From Billgrantia saliphila (GTDB lineage Bacteria; Pseudomonadota; Gammaproteobacteria; Pseudomonadales; Halomonadaceae), in assembly GCF_002930105.1 (NCBI RefSeq), contig NZ_PJRN01000001.1:372001-436000 (forward strand): a DNA stretch of 64,000 nt, read 5' to 3'. Made by a program: the position numbers and the translations under genes. The notes beneath the pieces are model-generated. The model was not told where the DNA came from, ran no database searches, and worked only from the letters and a program-made list of their open reading frames with translations. This document shows positions 53,630-62,372 of this stretch, in pieces; within the stretch, counting starts at the first letter, position 1; each line of letters starts with the position of its first letter.

Positions 53630-55005
53630 TCAACTCAAGAGACTGAGTACGGTATGGGGTAGCTGGTTGGCCTGGGCGAGCAGTGTGGTGCCGGCCTGTT
53701 GCAACAGCTCTGCCTTGACGAGATTCGATGTTTCCTCGGCGTAATCGGCATCCATTATTCTGGACTGGGCAGACTCAGTGCTGATCCGCTGTTGGGTCAG
53801 GTTGCCGATGGCCTGCTCAAAGCGATTGTCAACGCACCGTACTGGCCGCGATAGGTGTCGACCTTTCCAAGTGCCTGATCGAAAGAGGTCAGGGCAGCAG
53901 CAGCGGTAGTCTGGCTGGCAAGGCTGATTGCGTTCAAACCGAGGGTTTCGCTATCGGCTGGAGTTGGCTCGATGGTTATTTTCTGAAGTTCGTCGCCAAA
54001 GCTGGCGCTGGTCACGATATCGATGGGCCCACTGGTAGGAATGGGCTTAGGTGGAGCGTAGTCGACCTCGAAGCGGTCGATCTGGAAAGCACCAGAGCCC
54101 GACATCAATACGAACAGCGGTTCGGATACATTCCGAATCACCAGTCTCTCCGTATAGTCCCCAGTGGGATGGCCATCTCCGCTATAAGCAATCGACATTC
54201 CGCGGAACTGCGTCGCCCTGACGCCGCCAGACTCGAAGAAGCCCGTTCCGTCGAGCAACATCGAGCCGTCGTAACGGGTTCGGGGGAGAAAGCCGTTATC
54301 CTCGGTAAAGATTTCGGCCTCCAATTCTTTCTCTGTCGTGACATTGCGGGGCGAATCGGCCCAGGTGCTGTCAGCTGACACCGAAGTACCGGCAATGTGT
54401 TTTCCGTCACGGCTGAAGAGTTGGATATCGTCATTCATACCATAGGAGTCGATCTCCATCACGAAGCCCGTTACTCCCTTGGGAATGAAGCCGAGGGGGA
54501 TCAAGCCGGAAGGTTGCGACTGGCCCAGCTTCGGGTCGATATCGAGCACGCTCTTGACGGTGCCCAGTTCGCGCGTGGCTTTCGGCTGTTGCGTTGGCGC
54601 TAGCGGATGCCTTTCGAATGCCTGGGTATCAAGCGCGATGCGATCCACTTCTTGGCGGACCTGCTGCCGGCATGGATAGCTTCGCGATCGGCCGAGAGAG
54701 GGTACCGCTGGCTGCCTGAACGGCCAGCTGCCTGCCGCGTTGCAGTAGGCCGTTGATACTCTCCAGCCCTCCTTCTGCGGTCTGCATCAGGCTGACGCCA
54801 TCATTGATGCCGCGCGCTATTTGCCGATTCGCTCGCTGGTTGGCATCCATGCGGTTGGCGATAGCCTGACCGGCGGATCGTCCTGGGCGCTGTTGATGCG
54901 CAGGCCGGAGGAGAGACGCTGCATGGCGATAGATAGGGTCGCCTGGGCCTTGCCGCGGTGAAGCTGGCTACTCTGGGCAGCCAGGTTGATATTGATGGCA
55001 ATCAC
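53630..55005 (-). pseudogene. Second flagellin gene, disrupted by several frameshifts
   Basis: Read in three frames, this minus-strand region encodes a whole flagellin: an N-terminal D0/D1 part (MQRLSSGLRINSAQDD, then GINDGVSLMQTAEGGLESIN), a central domain and the conserved C-terminus (FEQAIGNLTQQRISTESAQS, LLQQAGTTLLAQANQLP). At least four frameshifts lie at about 54873 (after SAQDDP), 54690-54700, 54660-54670 and 53830. The central region, 54648-53797, stays open for 283 codons and holds an inserted domain of about 180 residues I do not recognise. The start would be GTG at 55005. The gene is divergent from fliC and shares at least 33 identical bases with it. A decayed sigma-28 promoter lies upstream. 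Confidence 0.85.
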
Positions 55006-55038
55006 TCGGGGAACCCTCTCTATATCTAACCTTGCTGA

Positions 55039-55065
55039 GTATCGTCCAGCAGGTAGGTAACTTGA
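55039..55065 (-). promoter_or_regulatory. Decayed sigma-28 promoter of the flagellin pseudogene
   Basis: On the minus strand TCAA (55062-55065), exactly 15 bp, then GACGATAC (55039-55046) match the FliA consensus at 9 of 12 positions. Spacing is intact but both elements carry substitutions, in keeping with the broken gene downstream. Confidence 0.5.
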
Positions 55066-55146
55066 GGGCTGCGTGGCGGCGAGGGCGGTGTGGCTTGGGT
55101 TGGTCTGGTGGGCTGACAGAATCGCGAAAAATTTTCATCCGAACCC

Positions 55147-55173
55147 TAAAGTCCTCCCTCATGCGGCCGTTAT
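55147..55173 (+). promoter_or_regulatory. Sigma-28 promoter of fliC
   Basis: TAAA (55147-55150), 15 bp and GCCGTTAT (55166-55173) keep the FliA spacing with 6 of 8 bases in the -10 element. The leader to the fliC ATG is about 105 nt. Confidence 0.8.
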
Positions 55174-55284
55174 TCAGGGTAACGGCCAACGGCGCCGTTG
55201 AGGTAGGCCCGAGATGCTGGGCCAGCTAACACAAGGTTCAGTGGGCCCGCCAATGGAGCCCTTAACGCAAGAAGGAATGACACC

Positions 55285-56493
55285 ATGTCCGTGATCAATA
55301 CTAACATCACTGCAATGATCGGTCAGTCGAACCTGGCCAAGTCGCAGAACTCTCTGTCTACCGCCATGGAGCGTCTCTCCTCCGGCCTGCGCATCAACAG
55401 CGCCAAGGACGACGCCGCCGGTCAGGCCATCGCCAACCGCATGAGCGCTCAGATCACCGGCCTGTCCCAGGCTCAGCGTAACGCCAACGACGGTATCTCC
55501 GTCGCGCAGACCGCCGAAGGTGCCCTGAACCAGGTCAACGACAACCTGCAGCGCATCCGTGAGCTGTCTGTCCAGGCTACCAACGACACCAACTCTGCCG
55601 ATGACCGCGCCTCCATCCAGGCCGAAATCGATCAGCGTCTTTCTGAGATCAACCGCATCTCTGAGCAGACCGACTTCAACGGCGTGAAGGTGCTTTCCAG
55701 CGACCAGAAGCTTTCCATCCAGGTCGGCGCCAACGACGGCGAAGTGATCGAAGTCAGCCTGCAGGAAATCACTGCCAGCACGCTGAAGCTCGCTAGCTTC
55801 AATGTGAATGGTCCGGATGGCGATCTGGCTGCGCTTGGCGCTGCTGGCGGGGCAACTGCAACAGCTGCCTTCGAAGAAGCCTATGGCACAGCAACCAGTA
55901 TCAACACCACTACAGTTGCTGCGTTCGATGCTGACCTTGCGACACAGCTTGGTGTAGGCGCTGCTGCCATTACTACTGGCACACAAGCCAAAGTTGATGA
56001 TGCCGGCAACTGGTATGTTGATGTGACTATCCAGACGGCAAATGCTGCCGAGCTCAACTCGCTGAAACTGCAGGGGATTGAGCTTGAGTCAGGTGTTGCC
56101 AAGACGTTCCAGGTTGCTCTGGATCCGGCTGATGCCAACATCACAACAACTGCCAACACTGCGGCATTTACTGTTGACGGTTCCAAGCTTGGCGCCAAGG
56201 ATCTTCTGAGTGGTGCTACCGCCAACCCGATGGCTGCTCTGGATTCCGCGCTCAAGCAGGTCGACGAGCTGCGTTCCGACCTCGGTGCCATCCAGAACCG
56301 CTTCGAGTCGGCGATCACCAACCTGCAAACCAACCAGACCAACCTGTCTGCCGCTCGGTCTCGCATCGAAGATGCCGACTACGCCGTTGAGGTCAGCAAC
56401 ATGACCCGCGCGCAGATCCTGCAGCAGGCCGGCACTTCCGTACTGGCCCAGGCCAACCAGGTGCCGCAGAACGTTCTGTCTCTCCTGGGCTAA
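55285..56493 (+). CDS. fliC: Flagellin
   Basis: This is the filament subunit. The 402-residue product has typical D0/D1 ends (MSVINTNITAMIGQSNLAKS, ERLSSGLRINSAKDDAAGQA; C-terminal RSRIEDADYAVEVSNMTRAQ, LAQANQVPQNVLSLLG) and a short Ala/Thr/Asn-rich central region between about residues 180 and 310. That region is more AT-rich than the ends, as is common for surface-exposed domains, and offers many Ser/Thr for O-glycosylation by the neighbouring enzyme. It has its own sigma-28 promoter and terminator. It is the only intact flagellin gene in the window. Confidence 0.97.
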   Translation: MSVINTNITAMIGQSNLAKSQNSLSTAMERLSSGLRINSAKDDAAGQAIANRMSAQITGLSQAQRNANDGISVAQTAEGALNQVNDNLQRIRELSVQATNDTNSADDRASIQAEIDQRLSEINRISEQTDFNGVKVLSSDQKLSIQVGANDGEVIEVSLQEITASTLKLASFNVNGPDGDLAALGAAGGATATAAFEEAYGTATSINTTTVAAFDADLATQLGVGAAAITTGTQAKVDDAGNWYVDVTIQTANAAELNSLKLQGIELESGVAKTFQVALDPADANITTTANTAAFTVDGSKLGAKDLLSGATANPMAALDSALKQVDELRSDLGAIQNRFESAITNLQTNQTNLSAARSRIEDADYAVEVSNMTRAQILQQAGTSVLAQANQVPQNVLSLLG

Positions 56494-56531
56494 CTATCCG
56501 ATAGGGAGACATCTAGCAGGTAATCGCTAGA

Positions 56532-56559
56532 AAGGCAGGCCATATGGCCTGCCTTTTTT
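56532..56559 (+). terminator. Intrinsic terminator after fliC
   Basis: The palindrome AAGGCAGGCCATATGGCCTGCCTT is followed by a T-run on the plus strand. It isolates fliC from the following glycosyltransferase gene. Confidence 0.92.
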
Positions 56560-56624
56560 CGCTTTAGCTTCTTCCATAGCCTGTTATGATACTTTCTGGG
56601 TCTCGATGCCGTTTGGGTGAATTC

Positions 56625-59600
56625 ATGACTAAAAGAAATTTTAGATCGCCATCACGTTATGATCAGGACGTGTTCGGCGAAAAGCTAAGCATAAAAAAAA
56701 TGCGTGAAAAAGCAATAAGAGAGCCTGGAAATTACAAGTTGCGCAAGAGATTGGCAGAGGCGTTATTAAAAAAAGGGGATCTGCACCAAGCCATTGAATA
56801 TTTTACTGTCCTAGTTGAGGCAGGGCAGGCTGATTTTGAAGTTTTTGGCAAGTTATCTGAGGCCGAATATAAGCTTGGCAATGTGCAGCAAGCAGAAGCT
56901 CTTCTCATAAAAGCATTGGAAAGAAAGCCTGATTATGCTGAAGCGCTTCATGGCATGGCGTACTTGCATCATAAGCGGAGAGAAAATGAATCTGCTTTAG
57001 GGTTTGTAAATAGAGCGTGTGAAGTCCAGCCGGATAGCGCAGAATTTCTCTCCCTTAAAGGAATAATACTAGTGGCTCTGCATAGGCACTCAGAAGCCGT
57101 TGAGTGTTATGAGAAAGGCTTAAAAATTTCCCCTAGCTACTCGGGCTTATGGAATAATTATGGTAATGTGCTGAACGATCTTGGTCGACTGGATGAGAGT
57201 TTAATTGCTTATGAGAGAGCATTGAAGGCGCCTAATAGCACATTGCTCGCTTTTTCCAATCTTATTACCACGGCTCACTATCACCCTGAGTATAAAAAAG
57301 AAAGATTATTTGTAATGTGTTGTGAGTGGAATAAAAGATTCGCGCCGCTAGAAAGACCCACGAGACCATTTTCAAGTAATAAAAGCGCTGATAAAAAGAT
57401 TCGTATAGGCATGGTCTCCGATGGCTTTAGAAATCACCCAGTGGGAAGTATGATTATTTCTGCTTTAGAGGAGGTTGATAAAAAAGATTTTGAGATTTAT
57501 CTTTATGCCACATCAAATCATGTAGACCATATTACTAAGCGATTTCAGGATTTGGCATCTCTGTGGTTGCCAGTGGAACATCTCGACCATGGAGCTTTTG
57601 CAAGTCGGGTGGAAAATGATCAAATTGATATACTAATAGACTTGGTAGGCCATAATGCTGGCAATCGTATGTTGTCTATGGCGCTGGAACCTGCACCGCT
57701 GCTAGTAAAGTGGGTGGGTGGATTAATAAATACAACAGGTGTAGCGGCAATCGATTACCTTATCAGCGATGGGGTGGAAACTCCTGTAAATGAGGATGAC
57801 TTCTACGTAGAAAATTTAATACGGATGCCGGACGATTATATTTGTTATTCTGCTCCATCATATGCTCCTCCAGTTGGTTTATTGCCGGCTAAGGAAAGTG
57901 GATATATAACTTTCGGTTGCTTTAACAATGCAACTAAAATTAATAACGAAGTCTTGCAGAACTGGGCGCTATTGATGCATGAAGTGCCTGGTAGTCGCTT
58001 ATTTCTAAAAAGCTTACAATTTGATAGCGACGAGCTGAGTGGAAGAGTTATTTCTAGCTTGGCTATGCATGGAATAGAGTCAGATAGAGTGCGTGTGGAG
58101 GGGCCTTCTTCACATAGTGAGCTCTTGGCTTCCTATAATTTTATCGATATTTCCTTAGATCCATGGCCGTACTCGGGTGGATTAACTACGTGTGAATCTC
58201 TGTATATGGGCGTGCCTGTCGTTACTTTGCCTGGCCCTACTTTTGCAGGGCGGCACAGCGCTACCCATTTGATCAATGCCGGAATGCCGGAATTGGTTGT
58301 GGCAAGCTGGGAAGAGTATCGCCAGCGCGTGCTTGAATTGGCCTCTGATTTGGATAGTTTGGCTACCATTCGCCAACATTTACGCCAAATACTTCTCGAA
58401 TCACCGGTCTGTGACGCGCGCCGCTTTGCCCGCCATTTTACAGATGCCATGCGCGCGATCTGGCAGCGGCACTGTGAAGGCAAAGCGCCTGCTGCACTCA
58501 CCTTCAACAAGGAGGGTCAAGCGTGGTTCGAGGGTGAAGAGCAGCCCGTTGAAATCATTTACGCTCCTGATTGTGCTGACAAGGAGTCAAGTTTCAATTG
58601 GCAGCTGCCTGGAAAAATTATCACTATCGATAATAGTGCAAGGCTAGTATCGAATAACGGTCTCGATGAACTATTGTCTTTAAATGCGTTTGGGATCGTG
58701 GCTTTCGATCCAGCAAGTGGTATCAAAAATCCGCAGCGATTCCAAGATAGCGACAGCGTACAAGTCTTCTCGCACGCCGTTCTGGGCGATGGCGAGCCGG
58801 CAACTCTTTACGCCTGTTTGGACCCTGCTATGTCAGGTACTCTCATGCCGCTGCCTGCTGCTGAGATAGCCCAAGCGCAACAACCCGGCTGCCAAATTCT
58901 TACGGAATTATCCATTAATACCATTGCTCTCGACAGCATCGAAGGTCTGGAAAGCCTGGACTGGTTGATTCTCGATGAACTGAGCGACGCACTGACGATT
59001 CTCGAACATGGAAAAAAGGCCCTTGCGGACACATTGCTGGTCCAGGTTCGAGTAGCTTTCCACCCAACACATGAGCGTCAGCCTGCGTTGGGAAAAATTC
59101 AGGATTGGTTGACGCAGAACGGCTTTCAATTCTATCGATTGAATGATCTTCGCCATATCCATACAGGTAAGGCAGGGGGCGGAAATGAGAGCTTTTCTGG
59201 CACGGTTCTGGCATCTGCGGATGCGCTTTTCTTGCCCGATAACAGTCGCCTAAGCTGTTTGGGTGATGATGCCAAAACCAAGCTTGCTTTCCTGCTGCAT
59301 TCTGTATTTGGTGCCAAGGACATGACGTTCTCACTTCTCGATGAGATAGATGAAGAACTTGCTTCCCGCTACCTGTCTGCAGAAAAGAGACCTCTGGGTA
59401 GTCATGCGCGCCAAACCAGTAAGGCAGCGGTCAACGTGACTAAAGCGCGTTCGGAAGCGCAGCGTACTGAAGAGGAACAACTTCGTCTCCCTGATGCTCC
59501 ACACATGTCGAAAGCTGAGCGAAGTCTTTTTCAAGATGTCCTGAAGAATGCCAAGCGATACTTTGAGTTTGGTTCAGGTGGCTCAACTGTTTGGGCTGTC

Positions 59601-60059
59601 AAGATGGGTTTGACTGCGTACGGTGTCGAAAGCGACGCCAATTGGGTGTCTGCTCTCAAGAGTTCCTTAGGTGAACGCTGCCAGATCGAAGTCGTGGATA
59701 TCGGCCCGACACGAGAGTGGGGCTACCCAGTCTCCTTGGAGGCGGCAGGTAAATTCCAGGATTATAGTCGAGCCATTCTTGCTCATGATAGCCCGTTTGA
59801 TTTGATCCTGGTTGATGGGCGGTTTCGTGTCGCCTGTGTGATCACGGCCATTCAGCATCTACTGAGCCATCATGTGGATCCGAACGAGACACGCATCTTC
59901 ATACACGACTTTTGGGATCGTCCTGTATATCATGTCGTTCTTGATTTTCTGGAACCCATCGAAAGGGTCGATACGGCGGGCTTGTTTAAACTAAAGAAGA
60001 AGATAAAGGAGAAGGAGCTCCGTAAGGTTTGGCATGATTATGCAAGGCAGCCTGCCTAA
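56625..60059 (+). CDS. Chimeric TPR / GT41 glycosyltransferase / FkbM-like / methyltransferase, probable flagellin modification enzyme
   Basis: This 1144-residue protein has four parts. Residues about 20-190 are TPR repeats (for example LAEALLKKGDLHQAIEYFTV). Residues about 255-615 are a SPINDLY/OGT-like GT41 domain: IRIGMVSDGFRNHPVGS, IDLVGHNAGNR, FGCFNNATKINNEVLQNW and LDPWPYSGGLTTCESLYMGV. Residues about 620-885 resemble the C-terminal half of FkbM methyltransferases without a clear SAM-binding half. Residues about 960-1130 are a SAM methyltransferase-like fold (FEFGSGGSTVWAVKMG, FDLILVDGRFR, FIHDFWDRP). The first 1.8 kb is visibly AT-rich beside GC-rich neighbours, a sign of transfer. It lies just after fliC, so I infer O-glycosylation of flagellin, perhaps with sugar methylation. 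The start at 56625 has GGGTGA upstream. Confidence 0.85.
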   Translation: MTKRNFRSPSRYDQDVFGEKLSIKKMREKAIREPGNYKLRKRLAEALLKKGDLHQAIEYFTVLVEAGQADFEVFGKLSEAEYKLGNVQQAEALLIKALERKPDYAEALHGMAYLHHKRRENESALGFVNRACEVQPDSAEFLSLKGIILVALHRHSEAVECYEKGLKISPSYSGLWNNYGNVLNDLGRLDESLIAYERALKAPNSTLLAFSNLITTAHYHPEYKKERLFVMCCEWNKRFAPLERPTRPFSSNKSADKKIRIGMVSDGFRNHPVGSMIISALEEVDKKDFEIYLYATSNHVDHITKRFQDLASLWLPVEHLDHGAFASRVENDQIDILIDLVGHNAGNRMLSMALEPAPLLVKWVGGLINTTGVAAIDYLISDGVETPVNEDDFYVENLIRMPDDYICYSAPSYAPPVGLLPAKESGYITFGCFNNATKINNEVLQNWALLMHEVPGSRLFLKSLQFDSDELSGRVISSLAMHGIESDRVRVEGPSSHSELLASYNFIDISLDPWPYSGGLTTCESLYMGVPVVTLPGPTFAGRHSATHLINAGMPELVVASWEEYRQRVLELASDLDSLATIRQHLRQILLESPVCDARRFARHFTDAMRAIWQRHCEGKAPAALTFNKEGQAWFEGEEQPVEIIYAPDCADKESSFNWQLPGKIITIDNSARLVSNNGLDELLSLNAFGIVAFDPASGIKNPQRFQDSDSVQVFSHAVLGDGEPATLYACLDPAMSGTLMPLPAAEIAQAQQPGCQILTELSINTIALDSIEGLESLDWLILDELSDALTILEHGKKALADTLLVQVRVAFHPTHERQPALGKIQDWLTQNGFQFYRLNDLRHIHTGKAGGGNESFSGTVLASADALFLPDNSRLSCLGDDAKTKLAFLLHSVFGAKDMTFSLLDEIDEELASRYLSAEKRPLGSHARQTSKAAVNVTKARSEAQRTEEEQLRLPDAPHMSKAERSLFQDVLKNAKRYFEFGSGGSTVWAVKMGLTAYGVESDANWVSALKSSLGERCQIEVVDIGPTREWGYPVSLEAAGKFQDYSRAILAHDSPFDLILVDGRFRVACVITAIQHLLSHHVDPNETRIFIHDFWDRPVYHVVLDFLEPIERVDTAGLFKLKKKIKEKELRKVWHDYARQPA

Positions 60060-60069
60060 GGGGAGCTCC

Positions 60070-60465
60070 ATGTCCAAAGAGAAAATACCTGTACACGTTG
60101 TGATTCACGATCTCGTTCCCAAGCTCAAGGCGACTGAACGTTTCGTCAACAATACGCTCATGATAAGGAGTGAGCATTGTTACGATCCGGTCGAGAAGAC
60201 ACGGCTTGATGAGCTCAGTACCGAATTCGAACTCGAGATCGCCATGATTCGCTTGAATCTTGACCATCTGCTGAGGCGTTACGCGCACGAATTCTCTGGT
60301 GCTGTCGAAGGAAGAGAAGGAGCGGAAGGCGCCATGCTGACGCTGGATGAGAATGAAGCCGTCGCCATCGAAAGCATTCGACGACTCTACCAGCGCGCTC
60401 ACGAGTTGCAAACGGGACATGAGTGGAATGGTCCCGGACAGGGCCGCGACGAGCGGCCCATTTGA
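60070..60465 (+). CDS. Hypothetical protein next to the flagellin glycosyltransferase
   Basis: This 131-residue cytoplasmic protein is mostly charged and helical and has no family I recognise. The ATG at 60070 has GGGGAG 6 bp upstream and lies 10 bp after the glycosyltransferase stop, so it is cotranscribed and probably translationally coupled. It is not FliS: the size is near but the FliS pattern is absent. Position suggests a chaperone or accessory factor for the modification enzyme or for flagellin, but that is inference only. Confidence 0.7.
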   Translation: MSKEKIPVHVVIHDLVPKLKATERFVNNTLMIRSEHCYDPVEKTRLDELSTEFELEIAMIRLNLDHLLRRYAHEFSGAVEGREGAEGAMLTLDENEAVAIESIRRLYQRAHELQTGHEWNGPGQGRDERPI

Positions 60466-60477
60466 AATCCGTTATGC

Positions 60478-60987
60478 TTATTGGGTGGGGTTCAGCTCGG
60501 TAATCTTCAGCGTGGCTGACTGCATCTGGCTGCTGCCGTGTACGCCCACCCAGACGTTGTACATGCCGCTGGCCGGGTTCGGGAACATCACGACGGGGTC
60601 AAGGCTGTTGAAGTCATCGTTGCAGTACCAGCGACCATCGGGTGCATTGATGATCAAGGTAGTGTCGGAGGCGGACTGTACGGCGAAGTACAGCGGCATG
60701 CTGCCGGCGGTATAGTGCAGGTCGACATCCGGGGCGCTGGCCATGATGTAGCCGGTGCAGTTGGGTCCCAGCTTGGCGCTTACTTGGGTGGAGCCACCGG
60801 CCTGCAAACTTTGCGTCCAGGGATCCGGTGTGAAGCCTGCCTCGAGGTGGACGCTACCGTAGCTAGGGTCGCCTGACCAGTCGGGTTGTTGAGCCTGGGC
60901 CGTCAATGCGGAGAACGCCAAGGTGGCGCCAAGTACGATCGCGCCGATTCGAGCGGACCCGCGTGGCGAAAGAAGCGAATCTTTCAT
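60478..60987 (-). CDS. Exported hypothetical protein
   Basis: This 169-residue protein has a signal peptide (GAIVLGATLAFSALTAQAQ, cleavage after AQA near residue 32). The mature part is rich in Gly, Ser, Asp and Pro and beta-like, with two Cys (PNCTGY and WYCNDD). The segment YFAVQSASDTTLIINAPDGRWYCNDD resembles secreted beta-sandwich proteins of the PPC type found at protease C-termini, here alone. AGGAAA precedes the ATG. It is convergent with the gene ending at 60465. Confidence 0.72.
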   Translation of the reverse strand: MKDSLLSPRGSARIGAIVLGATLAFSALTAQAQQPDWSGDPSYGSVHLEAGFTPDPWTQSLQAGGSTQVSAKLGPNCTGYIMASAPDVDLHYTAGSMPLYFAVQSASDTTLIINAPDGRWYCNDDFNSLDPVVMFPNPASGMYNVWVGVHGSSQMQSATLKITELNPTQ

Positions 60988-61179
60988 TGTGATTTCCTGC
61001 GTAGGCGTCCTGCCGAGGTGGGACGCTGGGTTGGTTTTATTACTGCTTTATTAGAATGTGTGTATCTTATTACCGTTGCTTAATTCGCGAAAGCGGTCCG
61101 CCTGGCAGCTCTATGCACGGCTTGCCCTGAGGGAGCAAGGCGAACAAGGCGGTAGGCAAAATGCTGGATGGCTAGAGGC

Positions 61180-61884
61180 TCAGGCTTCGCTATGCAACCT
61201 GGCGATTCCGCCTGTTGCCTCTATGGCCTTGGCCACGATGTCGTATTGGCTCAATTCCGGAGTGGCCGCGCGCGGTGATGACGACTTCTGAGTCCCGTCT
61301 CCTTCGTCCTGCTGGGAGGTTGCCGCGGTGTCGCCATGCTGCTGGCGGCTCAACTGGGCGAGTTCGAGCTGTGCGGTGAGCAGGTATTGGCGCGCGGAGG
61401 CCGCGACCTGGTGATCCTTGGGCGAGGGGTCGGCCGGTGCCAGGGCGGCACTGATGACTTGTTGCATCTTGCCGATGGTGGCGCGAGGGTCGCCGGGAAC
61501 GGGACCATAATCGATGGGAACCTGACCTGCGACGACGTAGCGTTCGCCATCCGGTCCGCGTACGTATTCGTAGCTGGCGCCGCCGGTGTATTGCCCTCCG
61601 GCGATCTGATGGGCCAACTCATGTTGACGCACTTCGCGATCGATGGCCTTCATGCGATCCAGTTGGCGAAGTTCCTGCTCGGTCAACGTCTCGCCATTGG
61701 GCTTTTGCGGCGCATCGCCCTTTGCCACCTTGCCGTTTGCCGCCTCGTGTGCCGCGCTGGTGGTATCGTTCATCCGTTCGGGCGCGCCCGGCTCACGTGT
61801 CACCTGGGAAGTTTCCGAAGTTTTGGAACCGGCCGTCGAGACGGAAGGGGGGTTAACGGGGCTGATGACGGTGGAGGAAAACAT
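61180..61884 (-). CDS. SprA-like putative metalloprotease (HExxH)
   Basis: This 234-residue protein has a Ser/Thr/Pro-rich N-terminus and a conserved region resembling the SprA-related (CJM1_0395-like) putative metalloprotease family: REVRQHELAHQIAGGQYTGG with a zinc HELAH at residues 88-92, then YVRGPDGERYVVAGQVPIDY and PGDPRATIGKMQQVISAALA. No signal peptide is apparent, so it is probably cytoplasmic. The family's function is not established to my knowledge. It stands alone near the motility region. The 192-bp gap 60988-61179 contains nothing I recognise. Confidence 0.8.
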   Translation of the reverse strand: MFSSTVISPVNPPSVSTAGSKTSETSQVTREPGAPERMNDTTSAAHEAANGKVAKGDAPQKPNGETLTEQELRQLDRMKAIDREVRQHELAHQIAGGQYTGGASYEYVRGPDGERYVVAGQVPIDYGPVPGDPRATIGKMQQVISAALAPADPSPKDHQVAASARQYLLTAQLELAQLSRQQHGDTAATSQQDEGDGTQKSSSPRAATPELSQYDIVAKAIEATGGIARLHSEA

Positions 61885-62006
61885 GGCAGTGTCCTAGATC
61901 TAGGCGCAAGCGCGGTTTCGTCGGATTATTGGCTGACGCAGCGTTGAAGGCAACCGGGGCGTGCCATATCAAGCGTGTGACTGATGAGGTGCGGGACAGA
62001 GCGAAC

Positions 62007-62228
62007 ATGCCAAGCATCGACATACGAATCGAACTTTCGGCCGAGGCCTGCCTGGCGCATTATGAGGGCCGAGTCGGCCAGGTGCTGGCCCATAGCCTCG
62101 ATGGGCGGCGGGTCGTCTTTCCCGCCGAGGCGCTGCGCCGGGTGGTCACGCGCGACGGTGTACACGGCACTTATCGGTTGTTTTTTTCAGGAGCAGGGCG
62201 GTTTCAGTCGATCGTGCGGCTGGGTTGA
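62007..62228 (+). CDS. DUF2835 family protein
   Basis: This 73-residue protein matches the pattern of small gammaproteobacterial DUF2835 proteins: ACLAHYEGRVGQVLAHSLDG, GRRVVFPAEALRRVVTRDGV and HGTYRLFF. Function is unknown. The ATG at 62007 removes an unlikely 26-residue extension and leaves a family-sized protein. Confidence 0.72.
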   Translation: MPSIDIRIELSAEACLAHYEGRVGQVLAHSLDGRRVVFPAEALRRVVTRDGVHGTYRLFFSGAGRFQSIVRLG

Positions 62229-62372
62229 CTGGTTCGTGAGTTTCGTTACGAAACGAGCGCGATGTGCTGCCGGATGGCTGAGCTCTGGTATAAGATCGAT
62301 GGGTTTTTAGTATGTCTCTCCGATCCGCCTCATTCCCGGCCATTGATCCGGGCCGCTCTACAAGGCCATGTC

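Noticed and set aside
60070-60465. Call as FliS or FliT flagellar chaperone
   Set aside because: Size is close, but the characteristic FliS and FliT sequence patterns are missing, so I left it unnamed.
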